Shown: positions 18,985-30,481, counted from the stretch's first letter. The stretch: DNA of 64,000 bases from Wylensekiella montiformis (GCF_009697385.1 NZ_VUNL01000012.1:1-64000), one strand, 5' to 3'. A program made the numbers and translations. The notes: generated from the sequence alone by a model not told the origin.

Positions 18985-19036
18985 TGAAAACATTTTCAAA
19001 AGCCGAAAACAAACCGGGCGGCACAATCCCTATAAT
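18985..19036 (+). promoter_or_regulatory. Galactan-regulon promoter A (GH1 paralogue - aldolase - kinase operon)
   Basis: The palindrome TGAAAA-CA-TTTTCA (18985-18998) is followed by a third half-site GAAAAC (19005-19010), exactly 19 bp from the first, then TATAAT at 19031-19036. The -35 position reads AACAAA, far from consensus, so an activator is probably needed. The spacing is the same in four other promoters of this window. Confidence 0.75.
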
Positions 19037-19063
19037 GAAAACTGTGGAAAGGAGAGGACGTCT

Positions 19064-21393
<2,330 letters not shown>

Positions 21394-21409
21394 CTGCGGA
21401 GGACATCTT

Positions 21410-22339
21410 ATGATACTGGTCATTAATCTGAACGCCTCGGTGGACAAGCGGTATCAGCTTGCGTCGCTGACGAAAGGAACGGTCATGCGCGCGCAGTCCG
21501 TCGACAACACGCCGGGCGGCAAAGGCCTTCATGTCGCCAATGTCGCGACGATATTGGGCGAGGATGTGCTGGTCACCGGCTTTTTGGGCGGAAAATCCGG
21601 CGAATTTATCGCGGAAAAGACCAAGGAATACGGCATCCGGGGAGATTTTGTCCCCGTGGCCGGCGAGACGCGCTCCTGTCTGGCCATTCTGACCCCGGAC
21701 GGCGCTCAGACGGAGATCCTCGAGCCGGGGCCTGAAATCTGCGCCCGGGAGCTGGACCTCTTTTCGGAAAAGTACCGGCAGCTTTTGCCGCAGGCCGATG
21801 TCGTCGTTGCCTCGGGCAGCGTTCCGCGCGGCGTGTCGGACGATTTTTACGCCGGCCTGATCCGCGCAGCGAAGGACGCGGGAAAGCCTTTCCTTCTGGA
21901 TACCAGCGGCAGCCTTCTGGCGCGCGGCATTGAGGCGGCCCCGTATTTCATCAAGCCGAACAAGGATGAGATTCAGGCGCTGCGCGGCTGCGCGGCAGAG
22001 GATGAAGAAGACATCCTCCGCGCGGTGCGCGAGTTTCTGGACGAAGGGATTTCGCTGGCTGTCGTCTCGCTCGGCGCGCAGGGATCGATCGCCGGCGCCG
22101 GCGGCAGGCTTTACCGGGTGACCGTTCCCGCCGTTTCCTGCCGCAATCCGGTAGGCTCCGGGGACTCCTATGTAGCCGGCGTGGCCGCCGGTCTGGCCCG
22201 CCATCTTTCGGTGGAGGAGGTTTTGCGCCTCGGCGCGGCCTGCGGCACCGCCAACGCCATGGAGGAAGAGAGCGGCTTTGTGCGCAGAGAAACCGTCGAA
22301 TCGCTTCTGCCGCGGATTCGCGTGGAAAAAATCCGATAA
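21410..22339 (+). CDS. lacC: Tagatose-6-phosphate kinase (PfkB family)
   Basis: This 309-residue PfkB-family kinase has PGGKGLHVANVA near residue 38 and the C-terminal signature NPVGSGDSYVAG with the catalytic Asp. Related proteins phosphorylate tagatose-6-P (LacC) or fructose-1-P (FruK); the aldolase upstream and lacAB nearby favour LacC. GCGGAGG precedes ATG 21410, 16 bp after the aldolase. Its stop codon lies inside the stem of the terminator that follows. Confidence 0.85.
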   Translation: MILVINLNASVDKRYQLASLTKGTVMRAQSVDNTPGGKGLHVANVATILGEDVLVTGFLGGKSGEFIAEKTKEYGIRGDFVPVAGETRSCLAILTPDGAQTEILEPGPEICARELDLFSEKYRQLLPQADVVVASGSVPRGVSDDFYAGLIRAAKDAGKPFLLDTSGSLLARGIEAAPYFIKPNKDEIQALRGCAAEDEEDILRAVREFLDEGISLAVVSLGAQGSIAGAGGRLYRVTVPAVSCRNPVGSGDSYVAGVAAGLARHLSVEEVLRLGAACGTANAMEEESGFVRRETVESLLPRIRVEKIR

Positions 22340-22400
22340 ACAAAACATGGGCTGTGGAAACCAGTTGGCCTGATTCCACAGCCCATGTTTTGTTTATCGG
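22333..22400. terminator. 27-bp perfect-stem bidirectional terminator
   Basis: Positions 22333-22359 pair perfectly with 22374-22400 around a 14-nt loop. The stem contains the lacC stop codon and sits 28 bp from the end of the convergent rpiR-type gene, so it may stop both transcripts. The T runs are inside the stem (TTTTGTTTAT), not after it. Confidence 0.75.
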
Positions 22401-22427
22401 AATGTGCCGCGGTGACGTCCGGCGGCC

Positions 22428-23240
22428 TCAGAAATAGTGCTCTTTGCGATAGGCGGCTTCCTTGCGGGCGGCCTTTTCTTTTTCCTGCTGCTGCTGCATG
22501 GTCAGATAATCGATGATGATGCGGCTGATGACGTAGAGCGGCAGACGCGAAGTCGCATCGACGCTCTTGATCGACACATGCTGATGCTTATAGCCGAATA
22601 CCGTGACCTGAGCAAGGCGCGCGAGCGGGGTGTCCGGCGCTCCGCAGGTGATCGTGATGATGCGGGCGCCGAGCGAAGCGGCGTTTTCCGCGGCCTGCAC
22701 CAGCTCCGGCGTCTTGCCGGACAAGGTGAAAATGATGACCAGCTCCCGGCGCTTGACATGACTGGTGATCTCCTGCATGATGGACGGATCGGAATTGGAA
22801 AAGACATTGATGCCGAGGATCTGGAGCTTCAGCGCGAATTCCTGTGCAACATGCTCCGTAAGGCCGCGGCTGAGCAGATAGATCCGGTTAGCGCCGCGAA
22901 TCTCCCGCACGACGGACAGGATGGTGTCGATGTTCAGATGATCGATGGTGTTGGACACCTCCATCAGCGACTTGTTGAAAATTTCATTGACCTCGATATC
23001 GTCCCGCTCGGTTTCCGGCTGACGGGTCAGCAGATAGCGCAGCTCCGCGAAGCCGGATATGCCGCATTTTTTGATCGTGCGCGATACCGTAGCCGGCGAG
23101 GAATACGTCGCTTCGGCGACATCGCTGATGGACATGGACGAAATCTTGTCCGTGTTCATGTTGATGAAATTGATGACCTTCTTTTCCGTATCGGTCAGAT
23201 GCTCGTGAAAGTCATGGTCGATTTTAATCAGCATAGACAT
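22428..23240 (-). CDS. RpiR/MurR family transcriptional regulator
   Basis: This 270-residue protein has an N-terminal helix-turn-helix (about 1-75; SISDVAEATYSSPATVSRTI) and a C-terminal SIS domain (about 110-240) that binds phosphosugars. Such regulators often sense the sugar phosphate of a neighbouring pathway; GlvR of Bacillus subtilis is a known RpiR-family activator of a PTS/phosphoglycosidase operon. Divergent from lacA, it is a good candidate regulator of the five matching promoters. AGGGGAGA supports ATG at 23240 rather than the longer frame to 23321. Confidence 0.9.
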   Translation of the reverse strand: MSMLIKIDHDFHEHLTDTEKKVINFINMNTDKISSMSISDVAEATYSSPATVSRTIKKCGISGFAELRYLLTRQPETERDDIEVNEIFNKSLMEVSNTIDHLNIDTILSVVREIRGANRIYLLSRGLTEHVAQEFALKLQILGINVFSNSDPSIMQEITSHVKRRELVIIFTLSGKTPELVQAAENAASLGARIITITCGAPDTPLARLAQVTVFGYKHQHVSIKSVDATSRLPLYVISRIIIDYLTMQQQQEKEKAARKEAAYRKEHYF

Positions 23241-23329
23241 TTTCTCCCCTTGATGACCGGGCCAAATCTCCCCTCGCCCGGCGGGACGCCTGCAAAAGGC
23301 GGTTCCCTGATGATAAAACAATCCCTTAC

Positions 23330-23342
23330 CGCTATTATATCA
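23330..23342 (-). promoter_or_regulatory. Extended -10 of the rpiR-type gene
   Basis: On the minus strand TGA-TATAAT (TATAAT at 23339-23334) forms an extended -10; no good -35 is seen. Confidence 0.5.
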
Positions 23343-23382
23343 CGTTTTTCCGGCGCCTGACATCAGGGCGGGATGTCTGTCC

Positions 23383-23434
23383 CGAAAACGTTTTCAAAAC
23401 ATGAAAACAAAAGGCCTTCGGGCAGCCCTATAAT
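23383..23434 (+). promoter_or_regulatory. Galactan-regulon promoter B (lacA-lacB)
   Basis: The perfect palindrome GAAAACGTTTTC (23384-23395) is followed by the third half-site GAAAAC (23403-23408, again 19 bp on) and TATAAT (23429-23434). The -35 position reads AACAAA. The CG centre also fits a LacI/CcpA-type site, so more than one regulator could act here. Confidence 0.78.
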
Positions 23435-23489
23435 AAAACCATAAGCTGAATCTACGGCAAATCCATGATCGATAAAGGAGACGGAGAAG

Positions 23490-23909
23490 ATGAAAGTAGC
23501 GATTGCAGCCAATCAGGCTGGTGCAAAACTCAAAGATACGGTAAAGGAATATCTGTCCGGCAAGGGCTATGAAATGGAAGATCTTTCCGATGCGGATATT
23601 TTCACGGCGACGATGAATGTCGTCCATGCCATCCAGGACGGCGGCACCACGCGCGGCATCGTCATCGATGATTACGGCGTAGCGCCGTTTATGATCGCGT
23701 CGAAGAACCACGGCATCGTCTGCGCGCCGACCTATGAGGACTATACCTCGTCCATGACGCGCCATCACAACAGTACGCAGATCATCGCGCTGGGCGCAAA
23801 CATCACGGCGGACGCGCTTTCCTGCCAGCTGGCCGAGAACTTCGTCAAGACGGAATACGACGGCGGCCGCCATCAGATTCGCATCGACATGCTGAACCGT
23901 GAGCTTTGA
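23490..23909 (+). CDS. lacA: Galactose-6-phosphate isomerase subunit LacA
   Basis: This 139-residue RpiB/LacA-fold protein has the conserved [13 protein letters not shown] region near residue 50. With LacB it converts galactose-6-phosphate to tagatose-6-phosphate, the first step of the tagatose-6-P pathway. RBS AAAGGAGACGG precedes the ATG, and lacB follows 26 bp later, as in lactococcal and staphylococcal lac operons. Confidence 0.93.
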   Translation: MKVAIAANQAGAKLKDTVKEYLSGKGYEMEDLSDADIFTATMNVVHAIQDGGTTRGIVIDDYGVAPFMIASKNHGIVCAPTYEDYTSSMTRHHNSTQIIALGANITADALSCQLAENFVKTEYDGGRHQIRIDMLNREL

Positions 23910-23935
23910 TCGGAAGACAGAGGAGGAAAAAGACT

Positions 23936-24451
23936 ATGAAAATCGCAATCGGCTGTGACCATATTGTCACGGATATCAAGATAAAGGCTGCCGAGTTTCT
24001 GAAAAAACAGGGCCATGAGGTCATCGACGTCGGGACGCACGACTTCATCCGCACGCATTACCCGATTTACGGGCGCAAAGTCGGCAAGCTGGTCGCTACC
24101 GGCGAGGCAGACCTCGGCGTCTGCATCTGCGGTACGGGCATCGGCATCAACAACGCCGCGCAGAAGGTCAGCGGCGTCCGCGCGGCCTGTGTGACGGATG
24201 TGCAGACGGCCGTAGCCGCCAAAGAAAACCTCAACGCCAACGTGATCGGCTGCGGCGGGCGCGTGGTCGGCATCGGCACGATCGAATACATTCTCGACGC
24301 GTTCCTCAAGGCGGAGTACAAGCCGACGCCGGAAAAAGACGCGCTGATCGCAAAAATTGACGCGATGATTCCGGAAAATGACTGCATCGAAAACGATCAT
24401 CTCTTTGACGAATGCCTGAAAAAATGGGATGAAGGATTCTATCACGACTGA
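23936..24451 (+). CDS. lacB: Galactose-6-phosphate isomerase subunit LacB
   Basis: This 171-residue protein, the standard LacB length, starts MKIAIGCDH and carries the active-site loop [20 protein letters not shown] with the catalytic Cys. It forms the active isomerase with LacA. AGGAGG precedes ATG 23936. It is probably in one transcript with lacA. Confidence 0.94.
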   Translation: MKIAIGCDHIVTDIKIKAAEFLKKQGHEVIDVGTHDFIRTHYPIYGRKVGKLVATGEADLGVCICGTGIGINNAAQKVSGVRAACVTDVQTAVAAKENLNANVIGCGGRVVGIGTIEYILDAFLKAEYKPTPEKDALIAKIDAMIPENDCIENDHLFDECLKKWDEGFYHD

Positions 24452-24490
24452 GATGACGGAATCTGACGGAAACGGAACGAATTTGCGTAA

Positions 24491-24519
24491 TTGCTCGCAA
24501 TCCTTGAACGTGTTATACT
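24491..24519 (+). promoter_or_regulatory. Possible internal promoter before lacF
   Basis: TTGCTC (24491-24496), 17 bp, TATACT (24514-24519). It lacks the regulon palindrome, so lacF-lacG may also have basal expression. Confidence 0.45.
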
Positions 24520-24566
24520 ATATAAAACGATTACATAATAGAAAACAATAAAAAGGGTGAATAGAT

Positions 24567-24884
24567 ATGGCAATGACAAAGGACGATATGGCGATGGTCG
24601 CGATGGAGATCGTCGCCTACTCCGGCGACGCCCGCACGAAATTCCTCGATGCGATGGACGCGATCGGCAAGAAAGACTTTGATAAGGCAGAAGCCTTGAT
24701 CAAGGAAGGCGATGAGCTGATCCTCGGCGCGCATAACCAGCAGACGGAGCTCATCACGAAGGAAGCGGCCGGCGAGGATATCGAGATCGGATTCCTCACG
24801 GTGCATGCACAGGATCATTTGATGACGGCCATGCTGCTGTCGGATATGGACAAGCGGTTTCTCCGGATGTTCCGGGATCAATAA
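24567..24884 (+). CDS. lacF: PTS lactose/cellobiose-family EIIA
   Basis: This 105-residue helical protein of PF02255 has the phosphorylated histidine motif HAQDHLMTA (first His at residue 80). It passes phosphate from HPr to the EIIB domain of the transporter, presumably LacE at 26534. RBS AAAGGGTG precedes the ATG, and lacG follows 12 bp later. Confidence 0.93.
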   Translation: MAMTKDDMAMVAMEIVAYSGDARTKFLDAMDAIGKKDFDKAEALIKEGDELILGAHNQQTELITKEAAGEDIEIGFLTVHAQDHLMTAMLLSDMDKRFLRMFRDQ

Positions 24885-24896
24885 GGAGCGTTTTGT

Positions 24897-26327
24897 ATGG
24901 CAAAGAAATTTCCGCAGGGCTTCATCTTCGGCGGCGCTACCGCGGCGTATCAGGTCGAGGGAGCGACGTGCGAGGATGGACGGGGCCCCTGCGTATGGGA
25001 TGAGTATATGAATCGTCCGGGCAGCCGCTTTCAGGCGGATCCGGCCAGCGATTTCTATCATCAGTATAAGAACGACCTGCAGCTCTGCCATGATTTCGGC
25101 GTCAACGGCATCCGCATATCCATTTCGTGGACGCGGATCCTGCCGGACGGCGAGGGCAAGGTCAATCCGGCCGGCATCGACTATTACAACAGCCTCATCG
25201 ACGAGTGCATCCGTCAGGGCGTGGAACCTTTCGTGACCCTGCATCATTTCGATACGCCGCTGCCGTATTTTCAGGACGGGCACTGGCTGAACCGGAAGCT
25301 CATTGACAAATTCGTCGACTATGCCAAAATCTGCTTTGAAGCGTTCGGCGACCGCGTGAAGAAGTGGGCGACTTTCAACGAACCGTGGTCGATTGCGCAG
25401 AACGGCTATATCGCGGGCAATTTCCCGCCGAATGAGACGTTCCAGATCGCCAAGGCCATCCAGATCGAGCACAATCTCATGGTCGCTCATGCACGGGCGC
25501 TCTCCCTTTACAAGAGTATGAATCTGCCCGGCGAGATTGGCATCGTCCATACCCTTGAGGGCAAGGTGCCGATTTCCGACAAGCCGGAAGACCGCCATGC
25601 CCGCGATCTGGACGACGCGATTTCCAACCGCTTCATGCTCGACGCCTGCTTCCTGGGACATTATTCGGACGAAACGATGGCGCTGATCGGCGAAATATTG
25701 GAAAAGAACCACGGCACGCTGGTCACAGAGCCGTCGGATTTTGAAGACTTTTCCGCTGCGGCCGGCCAGATCGACTTCCTCGGCATGAATTATTATTCGA
25801 GCCATTTCCTGCAGGCATGGGACGGCGAGAGCAAGGTGTTCAACAACAGCACCGGCGAAAAGGGGACGAGCGTCTTTGCCCTGAAGGGCATCGGCGCCCG
25901 CGTATCGAATCCCGACGTGCCGACTACGGATTGGGACTGGCCAATCTACCCGCAGGGCATGCACGATCAGCTGCGGCGGATTGCGCGCGACTATCCGAAC
26001 TATAAAAAGATTTACATTTCGGAAAATGGGATGGGCTATAAAGATACCTTTGAAAACGGCAGGATTGACGATACGCCGCGCATCGACTACGTTTCCCGCC
26101 ATCTCGAAGCCATCCTGCAGGCCATTGACGAAGGGGTCAATGTACAGGGCTATTATATCTGGAGCCTCATGGACGTGCTGTCATGGAGCAACGGCTACAA
26201 CAAGCGCTACGGCCTTTTCTACGTCGACTACAAGGATCAGAAGCGCTATCCGAAGAAGAGCGCATACTGGTACCGTCTCATGGCGCAGCGGGGCGAGCTG
26301 GTGCCGATCGAAGACGTGACATACTGA
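24897..26327 (+). CDS. lacG: 6-phospho-beta-galactosidase (GH1)
   Basis: This 476-residue GH1 enzyme has both catalytic residues: acid/base in TFNEP (E162) and nucleophile in ISENG (E376). The phosphate-binding block SWSNGYNKRYGLFYVDYK is typical of LacG. It splits phosphorylated lactose or galacto-oligosaccharides in the cytoplasm to galactose-6-P and a sugar. It is the competent counterpart of the paralogue at 19064, in which residue 162 is Asp. A plant-type beta-glucoside preference cannot be fully excluded. Confidence 0.92.
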   Translation: MAKKFPQGFIFGGATAAYQVEGATCEDGRGPCVWDEYMNRPGSRFQADPASDFYHQYKNDLQLCHDFGVNGIRISISWTRILPDGEGKVNPAGIDYYNSLIDECIRQGVEPFVTLHHFDTPLPYFQDGHWLNRKLIDKFVDYAKICFEAFGDRVKKWATFNEPWSIAQNGYIAGNFPPNETFQIAKAIQIEHNLMVAHARALSLYKSMNLPGEIGIVHTLEGKVPISDKPEDRHARDLDDAISNRFMLDACFLGHYSDETMALIGEILEKNHGTLVTEPSDFEDFSAAAGQIDFLGMNYYSSHFLQAWDGESKVFNNSTGEKGTSVFALKGIGARVSNPDVPTTDWDWPIYPQGMHDQLRRIARDYPNYKKIYISENGMGYKDTFENGRIDDTPRIDYVSRHLEAILQAIDEGVNVQGYYIWSLMDVLSWSNGYNKRYGLFYVDYKDQKRYPKKSAYWYRLMAQRGELVPIEDVTY

Positions 26328-26359
26328 TCCTTCGAACCGATATTTTTCCTGACAACAGA

Positions 26360-26398
26360 CTGGCAGCCCGGATACGCCGAGGGCTGCCAGTTTCTATT
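26360..26398 (+). terminator. Terminator after lacG
   Basis: CTGGCAGCCC (26360-26369) pairs with GGGCTGCCAG (26381-26390), followed by TTTCTATTT. Confidence 0.85.
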
Positions 26399-26425
26399 TC
26401 GTCGGGAAAACAGGCGGAAACCGTC

Positions 26426-26477
26426 TGAAAACATTTTCAAAACATGAAAACACGAACAAACGATTTTCGCCTATACT
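26426..26477 (+). promoter_or_regulatory. Galactan-regulon promoter C (lacE)
   Basis: TGAAAA-CA-TTTTCA (26426-26439), third half-site GAAAAC (26446-26451) and TATACT (26472-26477), at the same offsets as promoters A and B. The -35 position reads AACACG. Confidence 0.78.
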
Positions 26478-26533
26478 ATAACCATAGAACGAAAACAACG
26501 GGACGTTGATTTAGAGAAAGAAAGGGAATCATC

Positions 26534-28246
26534 ATGGACAAACTCATCAAAATGGTAGAGACCATGAAACCGTTCTTTGAAAAGGTTTCCAACAACATCT
26601 ACCTGAGGGCTATCCGCGACGGCTTCGTCAGCTGCATACCGGTAATCCTCTTTTCCTCATTATTCATTCTGGTGGCCAGTGTGCCGGAAATTTTCGGCGT
26701 CAAGGTGCCGGACAATATCGCCAAGCATCTCTGGCAGGCCTACAACTATTCGATGGGCATCCTGTCCGTCCTGATGGTGGCGACCATCGCGAAAAGCCTG
26801 ACGGACAGCATCAACCACAAACTGCCGAAGCTGCGTCAGATCAACGACGTCTCGGTCATGATCGTCTCGATCATCTGCCTGCTGCTCCTCGCGGTCGGGC
26901 AGGTCGAGAAAGGCATCTCCATGGAATTCATGGGGACGAAAGGACTGCTTTCCGCGTTTGTCGTAGCCTTTACGGTTCCGAACATCTATAAGTTCTTTGT
27001 GAGCCGCAACATCACCATCAAACTGCCGGAAGAAGTTCCGCATTACATCGCGCAGACCTTTGCCGACCTCATTCCGCTTTCTGTCGCGGTGTTCGTATTC
27101 TGGATCGGCAGCATCATCTTCCAGAACGTCACGGGCATGCTGTTCGGCGCATGGATCCTCGAAGTATTCAAACCGCTGTTTGTCGCGGCGGACGGCTACA
27201 TCGGCGTGGCGATCATCTACGGCGCCATGGCTATGTTCTGGTTCGTCGGCATCCACGGGCCGTCCATCGTCGAGCCGGCCGTGACGGCGATCTATATTGC
27301 CAACATCGAAGCAAACCTGCAGATCGTCAGTGCCGGCGGTCATGCGACCAACATCCTTACACATCCGACGTCCTACTTTGTCGCCACGCTCGGCGGCACC
27401 GGAGCTACGCTGATGTTCTGCGCCATGTGCGCCTTCATCGCGAAATCCAAACAGCTCAAAGCGGTTGGCCGCGCATCGATCATTCCGGTCTGCTTCGCGG
27501 TCAACGAACCGATTCTCTTCGGCGCGCCGATTGTACTGAATCCGGTTCTGTTCTTCCCCTTCATTCTCGCTCCGATTGCCAATGTCTGGATTTTTAAATT
27601 TTTCGTCGACGAACTCGGCATGAACTCCATGATTTACATTCTGCCATGGACGACGCCGGCGCCGATCGGTCTGGTCATCGCGACCGGCTTTGCCAAGCTC
27701 GCCTTTATTCTGGCGCCGCTGCTCCTGATCGTCGATGCCGTCCTGTACTATCCGTTCTTCCGCGTCTACGATTCGCAGCTCGTCGCCCGTGAAACGGCCA
27801 TCGCCAATGGCGAAATCGCCGCCGACGACGAAGAGACCGCGACGCCGGAAGACGCTGTCCTCGCGGCAGAAGCCATAGAGGCCGGCCAAAAAGAAGAACC
27901 TGCTCCTACGCAGGAGGCCGTACCGAAGGAGGAAAAACGAGTACTGGTGCTCTGCGCCTCCGGCGCGACCAGCTCCATGCTCGCGAAAGCCATCGAAAAA
28001 GGCGCGAAAAAACACGATGCGCCGGTCGAATCCATCGCCATGGCCTATGGTCAGCACAAAGACATCATCAACGATTTTGATCTGATCGTCTTGGCGCCGC
28101 AGATGGCCTCCATGTACGACGAGCTCAAGCACGACTGCGATGCGCAGGGCGTGAAGAGCGCGACGACGAGCGGCCGCGAATACGTCAGCCTGACCCGCGA
28201 CCCGGACAAAGCCCTCGACTTTGCGCTGGCGCTCATGGCCCATTAA
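26534..28246 (+). CDS. lacE: PTS lactose-family EIICB transporter
   Basis: This 570-residue protein has an N-terminal EIIC membrane domain (about 1-425, roughly ten helices; motif NEPILFGAPIVLNP), a charged Glu/Ala-rich linker (about 425-465) and a C-terminal EIIB domain. The phosphocysteine is C474 in VLCASGATSS. It imports and phosphorylates lactose or galactan oligomers using LacF as phosphate donor. RBS AAAGAAAGGG precedes the ATG. It has its own regulon promoter. Confidence 0.93.
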   Translation: MDKLIKMVETMKPFFEKVSNNIYLRAIRDGFVSCIPVILFSSLFILVASVPEIFGVKVPDNIAKHLWQAYNYSMGILSVLMVATIAKSLTDSINHKLPKLRQINDVSVMIVSIICLLLLAVGQVEKGISMEFMGTKGLLSAFVVAFTVPNIYKFFVSRNITIKLPEEVPHYIAQTFADLIPLSVAVFVFWIGSIIFQNVTGMLFGAWILEVFKPLFVAADGYIGVAIIYGAMAMFWFVGIHGPSIVEPAVTAIYIANIEANLQIVSAGGHATNILTHPTSYFVATLGGTGATLMFCAMCAFIAKSKQLKAVGRASIIPVCFAVNEPILFGAPIVLNPVLFFPFILAPIANVWIFKFFVDELGMNSMIYILPWTTPAPIGLVIATGFAKLAFILAPLLLIVDAVLYYPFFRVYDSQLVARETAIANGEIAADDEETATPEDAVLAAEAIEAGQKEEPAPTQEAVPKEEKRVLVLCASGATSSMLAKAIEKGAKKHDAPVESIAMAYGQHKDIINDFDLIVLAPQMASMYDELKHDCDAQGVKSATTSGREYVSLTRDPDKALDFALALMAH

Positions 28247-28549
28247 ATTGCTTCCCCCGGAGGAAGAAGACAGTACACTGTTATCCTTTCTCCTGTAACG
28301 ATTTCCCTATATAACCCCTTAACAACCTCTTAACAGAATAATGACTGCGGCCCTCTCCCCCAAAAAGGGGGCCGGAGCCGATTATTCACCCATTTACAAA
28401 CCGACAACAGATCATATGAACATATTATAAAGGAAGATATCCGGGCCGGCAGCTGGAAACACGGACACAGATGGCGGTTTGGATTTCTCAATACAAGCAT
28501 TTTTCAAAATAATGCAAAGAGATGAAAAAGAGAAACAGGAGGAGTCATT
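28247..28549 (+). promoter_or_regulatory. Intergenic region and putative porin promoter
   Basis: This 303-bp gap has no gene. A GC hairpin with a CCCCC-AAAAA-GGGGG core (about 28354-28372) resembles the dispersed repeat at 30054. CCGACA (28401-28406) and TATTAT (28423-28428), spacer 16 bp, are a possible promoter, leaving a long leader of about 115 nt before the porin. No regulon palindrome is seen here. Confidence 0.4.
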
Positions 28550-29986
28550 ATGAAAAAGAAAGCACTTGCTGCTGCCATTCTCGCCGCAACGACCCTGTCG
28601 GCTGCGCCGGCCTTCGCCGCGCAGAATCCGTTCAAGGACATCCCGAAGGATCACTGGGCCTATGATGCCGTGAGCATGCTTGCCAAAGACGGCGTAATCG
28701 ACGGCTACGGCGATGGGCAGTTCAGCGGTGACAAGCTCATGAACCGCTATGAGATGGCGCAGATCGTCGCCAAAGCCGCAGAAAAATACGGCTCGGTTCA
28801 GCCAAAAGACAAAGGCGCGATCAACAAGCTGAAAAAAGAATTTTCCGCTGAACTCAAAGACATGGACTTCCGCCTGACCAACGTCGAAAGCGATGTGCAG
28901 GACCTCAAGAAAAACCAGTCGAGCTTCAAATGGTACGGTGATGCACGTTTCCGCTATATGAATAATAAGAACGGCATGTACTTTAAGGAGCGCAGAGCTC
29001 CGGGCGGACTGTCAGATGGTAGTGAGTACGAGAAATCTGCTCATAAGATTGATAAGCGTATTCGTTTGGGCCTGTGGGGCGAACCGGCGAAAAATGTCAG
29101 TGTACAGGGGCGCTTGAAGGTTGAAGATAGCACCGATAATCATGATGGCTGGAATAACGGCAACGTCGAGGATAATAACAACGGTAAATTTGGTTACGAC
29201 CAGCTCGAATTTACTTGGCATGCCAAGAATGGTTATGAAGTCGCAGCCGGCCGTATGCAGAAGAGATTCGGTCAGGGACTGGTTTATTGGGAAAACCCGA
29301 TCGATGGTATTTCGCTGAAGAAATGGTTCGGCGATAAGGGCAACGTCCAGTTTGGCTGGGGCGATATGTCAGCGGAAAACTGGGGCGCCGGTAGTGCTCA
29401 TGATAAGTGGTGTCCGTCGTTCTTCGCGGATGGAAAATTGAACCTGAGCAAGGCGACATCGCTGACTGCAACCTACTTTAAAACGAATAGTGATGGCTAT
29501 GGGACAGTCACATCGGTCGATGCTTATGGTTGGTTGCATTCCTGGGGTAAAACTCAGAAGTATTATCTCAACCAAATGGCGTTTGGTTTTGAGTCGCAGC
29601 TCGCACCGAAATGGCACATCAATGCCGAATATGTACGCAACAATGTCGCCGGTTCGGGCCGCGTGAACAAGGATGGCTTCTGGACGCGCCTCTCCTATGG
29701 CAAACAGGATTGGAGTAAGGCGAATACTTGGAAGATTTATGCTGAGTATGCCGCTCTTGGCAACTATGCCGTTGATTCCACCGGCTGGGCTCATCATTTG
29801 AACTTCGCTGGCGGCAATGGCTATGGCTCCGATAACGGCGGTGCGCGCGGCTGGGGTGCTGGTCTTACCTATATGCTGGCGAAGAACACCAACCTTGATC
29901 TTGCCTACTACAAGATGCGTCCGTATGATACGAGCTTTGGTACGTATCGTGATCAGGGCTATGCAGCGTTCGTTTTCAGTTTTTAA
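28550..29986 (+). CDS. SLH-domain outer-membrane porin
   Basis: This 478-residue protein has a signal peptide (1-23, ending AFA), one SLH domain (about 24-90; FKDIPKDHWAYDAVSMLAKD), a short coiled coil (about 90-125) and a beta-barrel rich in aromatic residues ending VFSF. In Negativicutes such OmpM-like proteins tether the outer membrane to the wall through the SLH domain and form diffusion pores. Between PTS and galactanase genes it may admit galactan oligomers (inference). The barrel part uses different codons from the N-terminal part. GGAGGAG precedes the ATG. Confidence 0.92.
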   Translation: MKKKALAAAILAATTLSAAPAFAAQNPFKDIPKDHWAYDAVSMLAKDGVIDGYGDGQFSGDKLMNRYEMAQIVAKAAEKYGSVQPKDKGAINKLKKEFSAELKDMDFRLTNVESDVQDLKKNQSSFKWYGDARFRYMNNKNGMYFKERRAPGGLSDGSEYEKSAHKIDKRIRLGLWGEPAKNVSVQGRLKVEDSTDNHDGWNNGNVEDNNNGKFGYDQLEFTWHAKNGYEVAAGRMQKRFGQGLVYWENPIDGISLKKWFGDKGNVQFGWGDMSAENWGAGSAHDKWCPSFFADGKLNLSKATSLTATYFKTNSDGYGTVTSVDAYGWLHSWGKTQKYYLNQMAFGFESQLAPKWHINAEYVRNNVAGSGRVNKDGFWTRLSYGKQDWSKANTWKIYAEYAALGNYAVDSTGWAHHLNFAGGNGYGSDNGGARGWGAGLTYMLAKNTNLDLAYYKMRPYDTSFGTYRDQGYAAFVFSF

Positions 29987-30010
29987 TTCCACATCGGACG
30001 ACGATTCATA

Positions 30011-30039
30011 CGCCGGGGCCTCTTGGCCCCGGCGTTTTT
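30011..30039 (+). terminator. Terminator after the porin gene
   Basis: CGCCGGGGCC (30011-30020) pairs with GGCCCCGGCG (30025-30034), tetraloop TCTT, then TTTTT. Confidence 0.95.
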
Positions 30040-30053
30040 CTAAGCCCTCCCTT

Positions 30054-30457
30054 AAGCCTTCCCCTCAGGGGGGAAGGTGCCGAACGAAGAGAGGCGGAAG
30101 AGGGGGGACTGCGCAGGGCGTTATTTCCCCGAATGGGACAACACGGAAAGCAACGCCCCTCATCCGGCCTCGCTGCGCTCACCCACCTTCCCCCAAGGGG
30201 GAAGGCTGCGCTTCGAGGATTAAGCCTTCCCCTCAGGGGGGAAGGTGCCGAACGAAGAGAGGCGGAAGAGGGGGTACTGCGCAGGGCGTTACTTCCCCGA
30301 ATGGGACAATACGGAAAGCAACGCCCCTCATCCGGCCTCGCTGCGCTCACCCACCTTCCCCCAAGGGGGAAGGCTGCGCTTCGAGGATTAAGCCTTCCCC
30401 TCAGGGGGAAGGTGCCGAACGAAGAGAGGCGGAAGAGGGGTACTGCGCTTCGAGGAT
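30054..30457 (+). repeat. 168-bp tandem repeat, two full units plus one internally deleted unit
   Basis: Units start at 30054, 30222 and 30390 with a period of exactly 168 bp. Each full unit opens with AAGCCTTCCCCTCAGGG and closes with CCACCTTCCCCCAAGGGGGAA then GCTGCGCTTCGAGGATT, and contains a CAACGCCCCTCATCCGG segment. The third lacks most of the inner part. Units 1 and 2 differ at a few positions only. Similar C/G-rich hairpin elements lie at 28354 and 55680, so this looks like a dispersed repeat family expanded here, between the porin and the first galactanase gene. ORFs read through it are not genes. Confidence 0.88.
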
Positions 30458-30481
30458 TTTTTTAGAAAGGAAAGATGCAGG

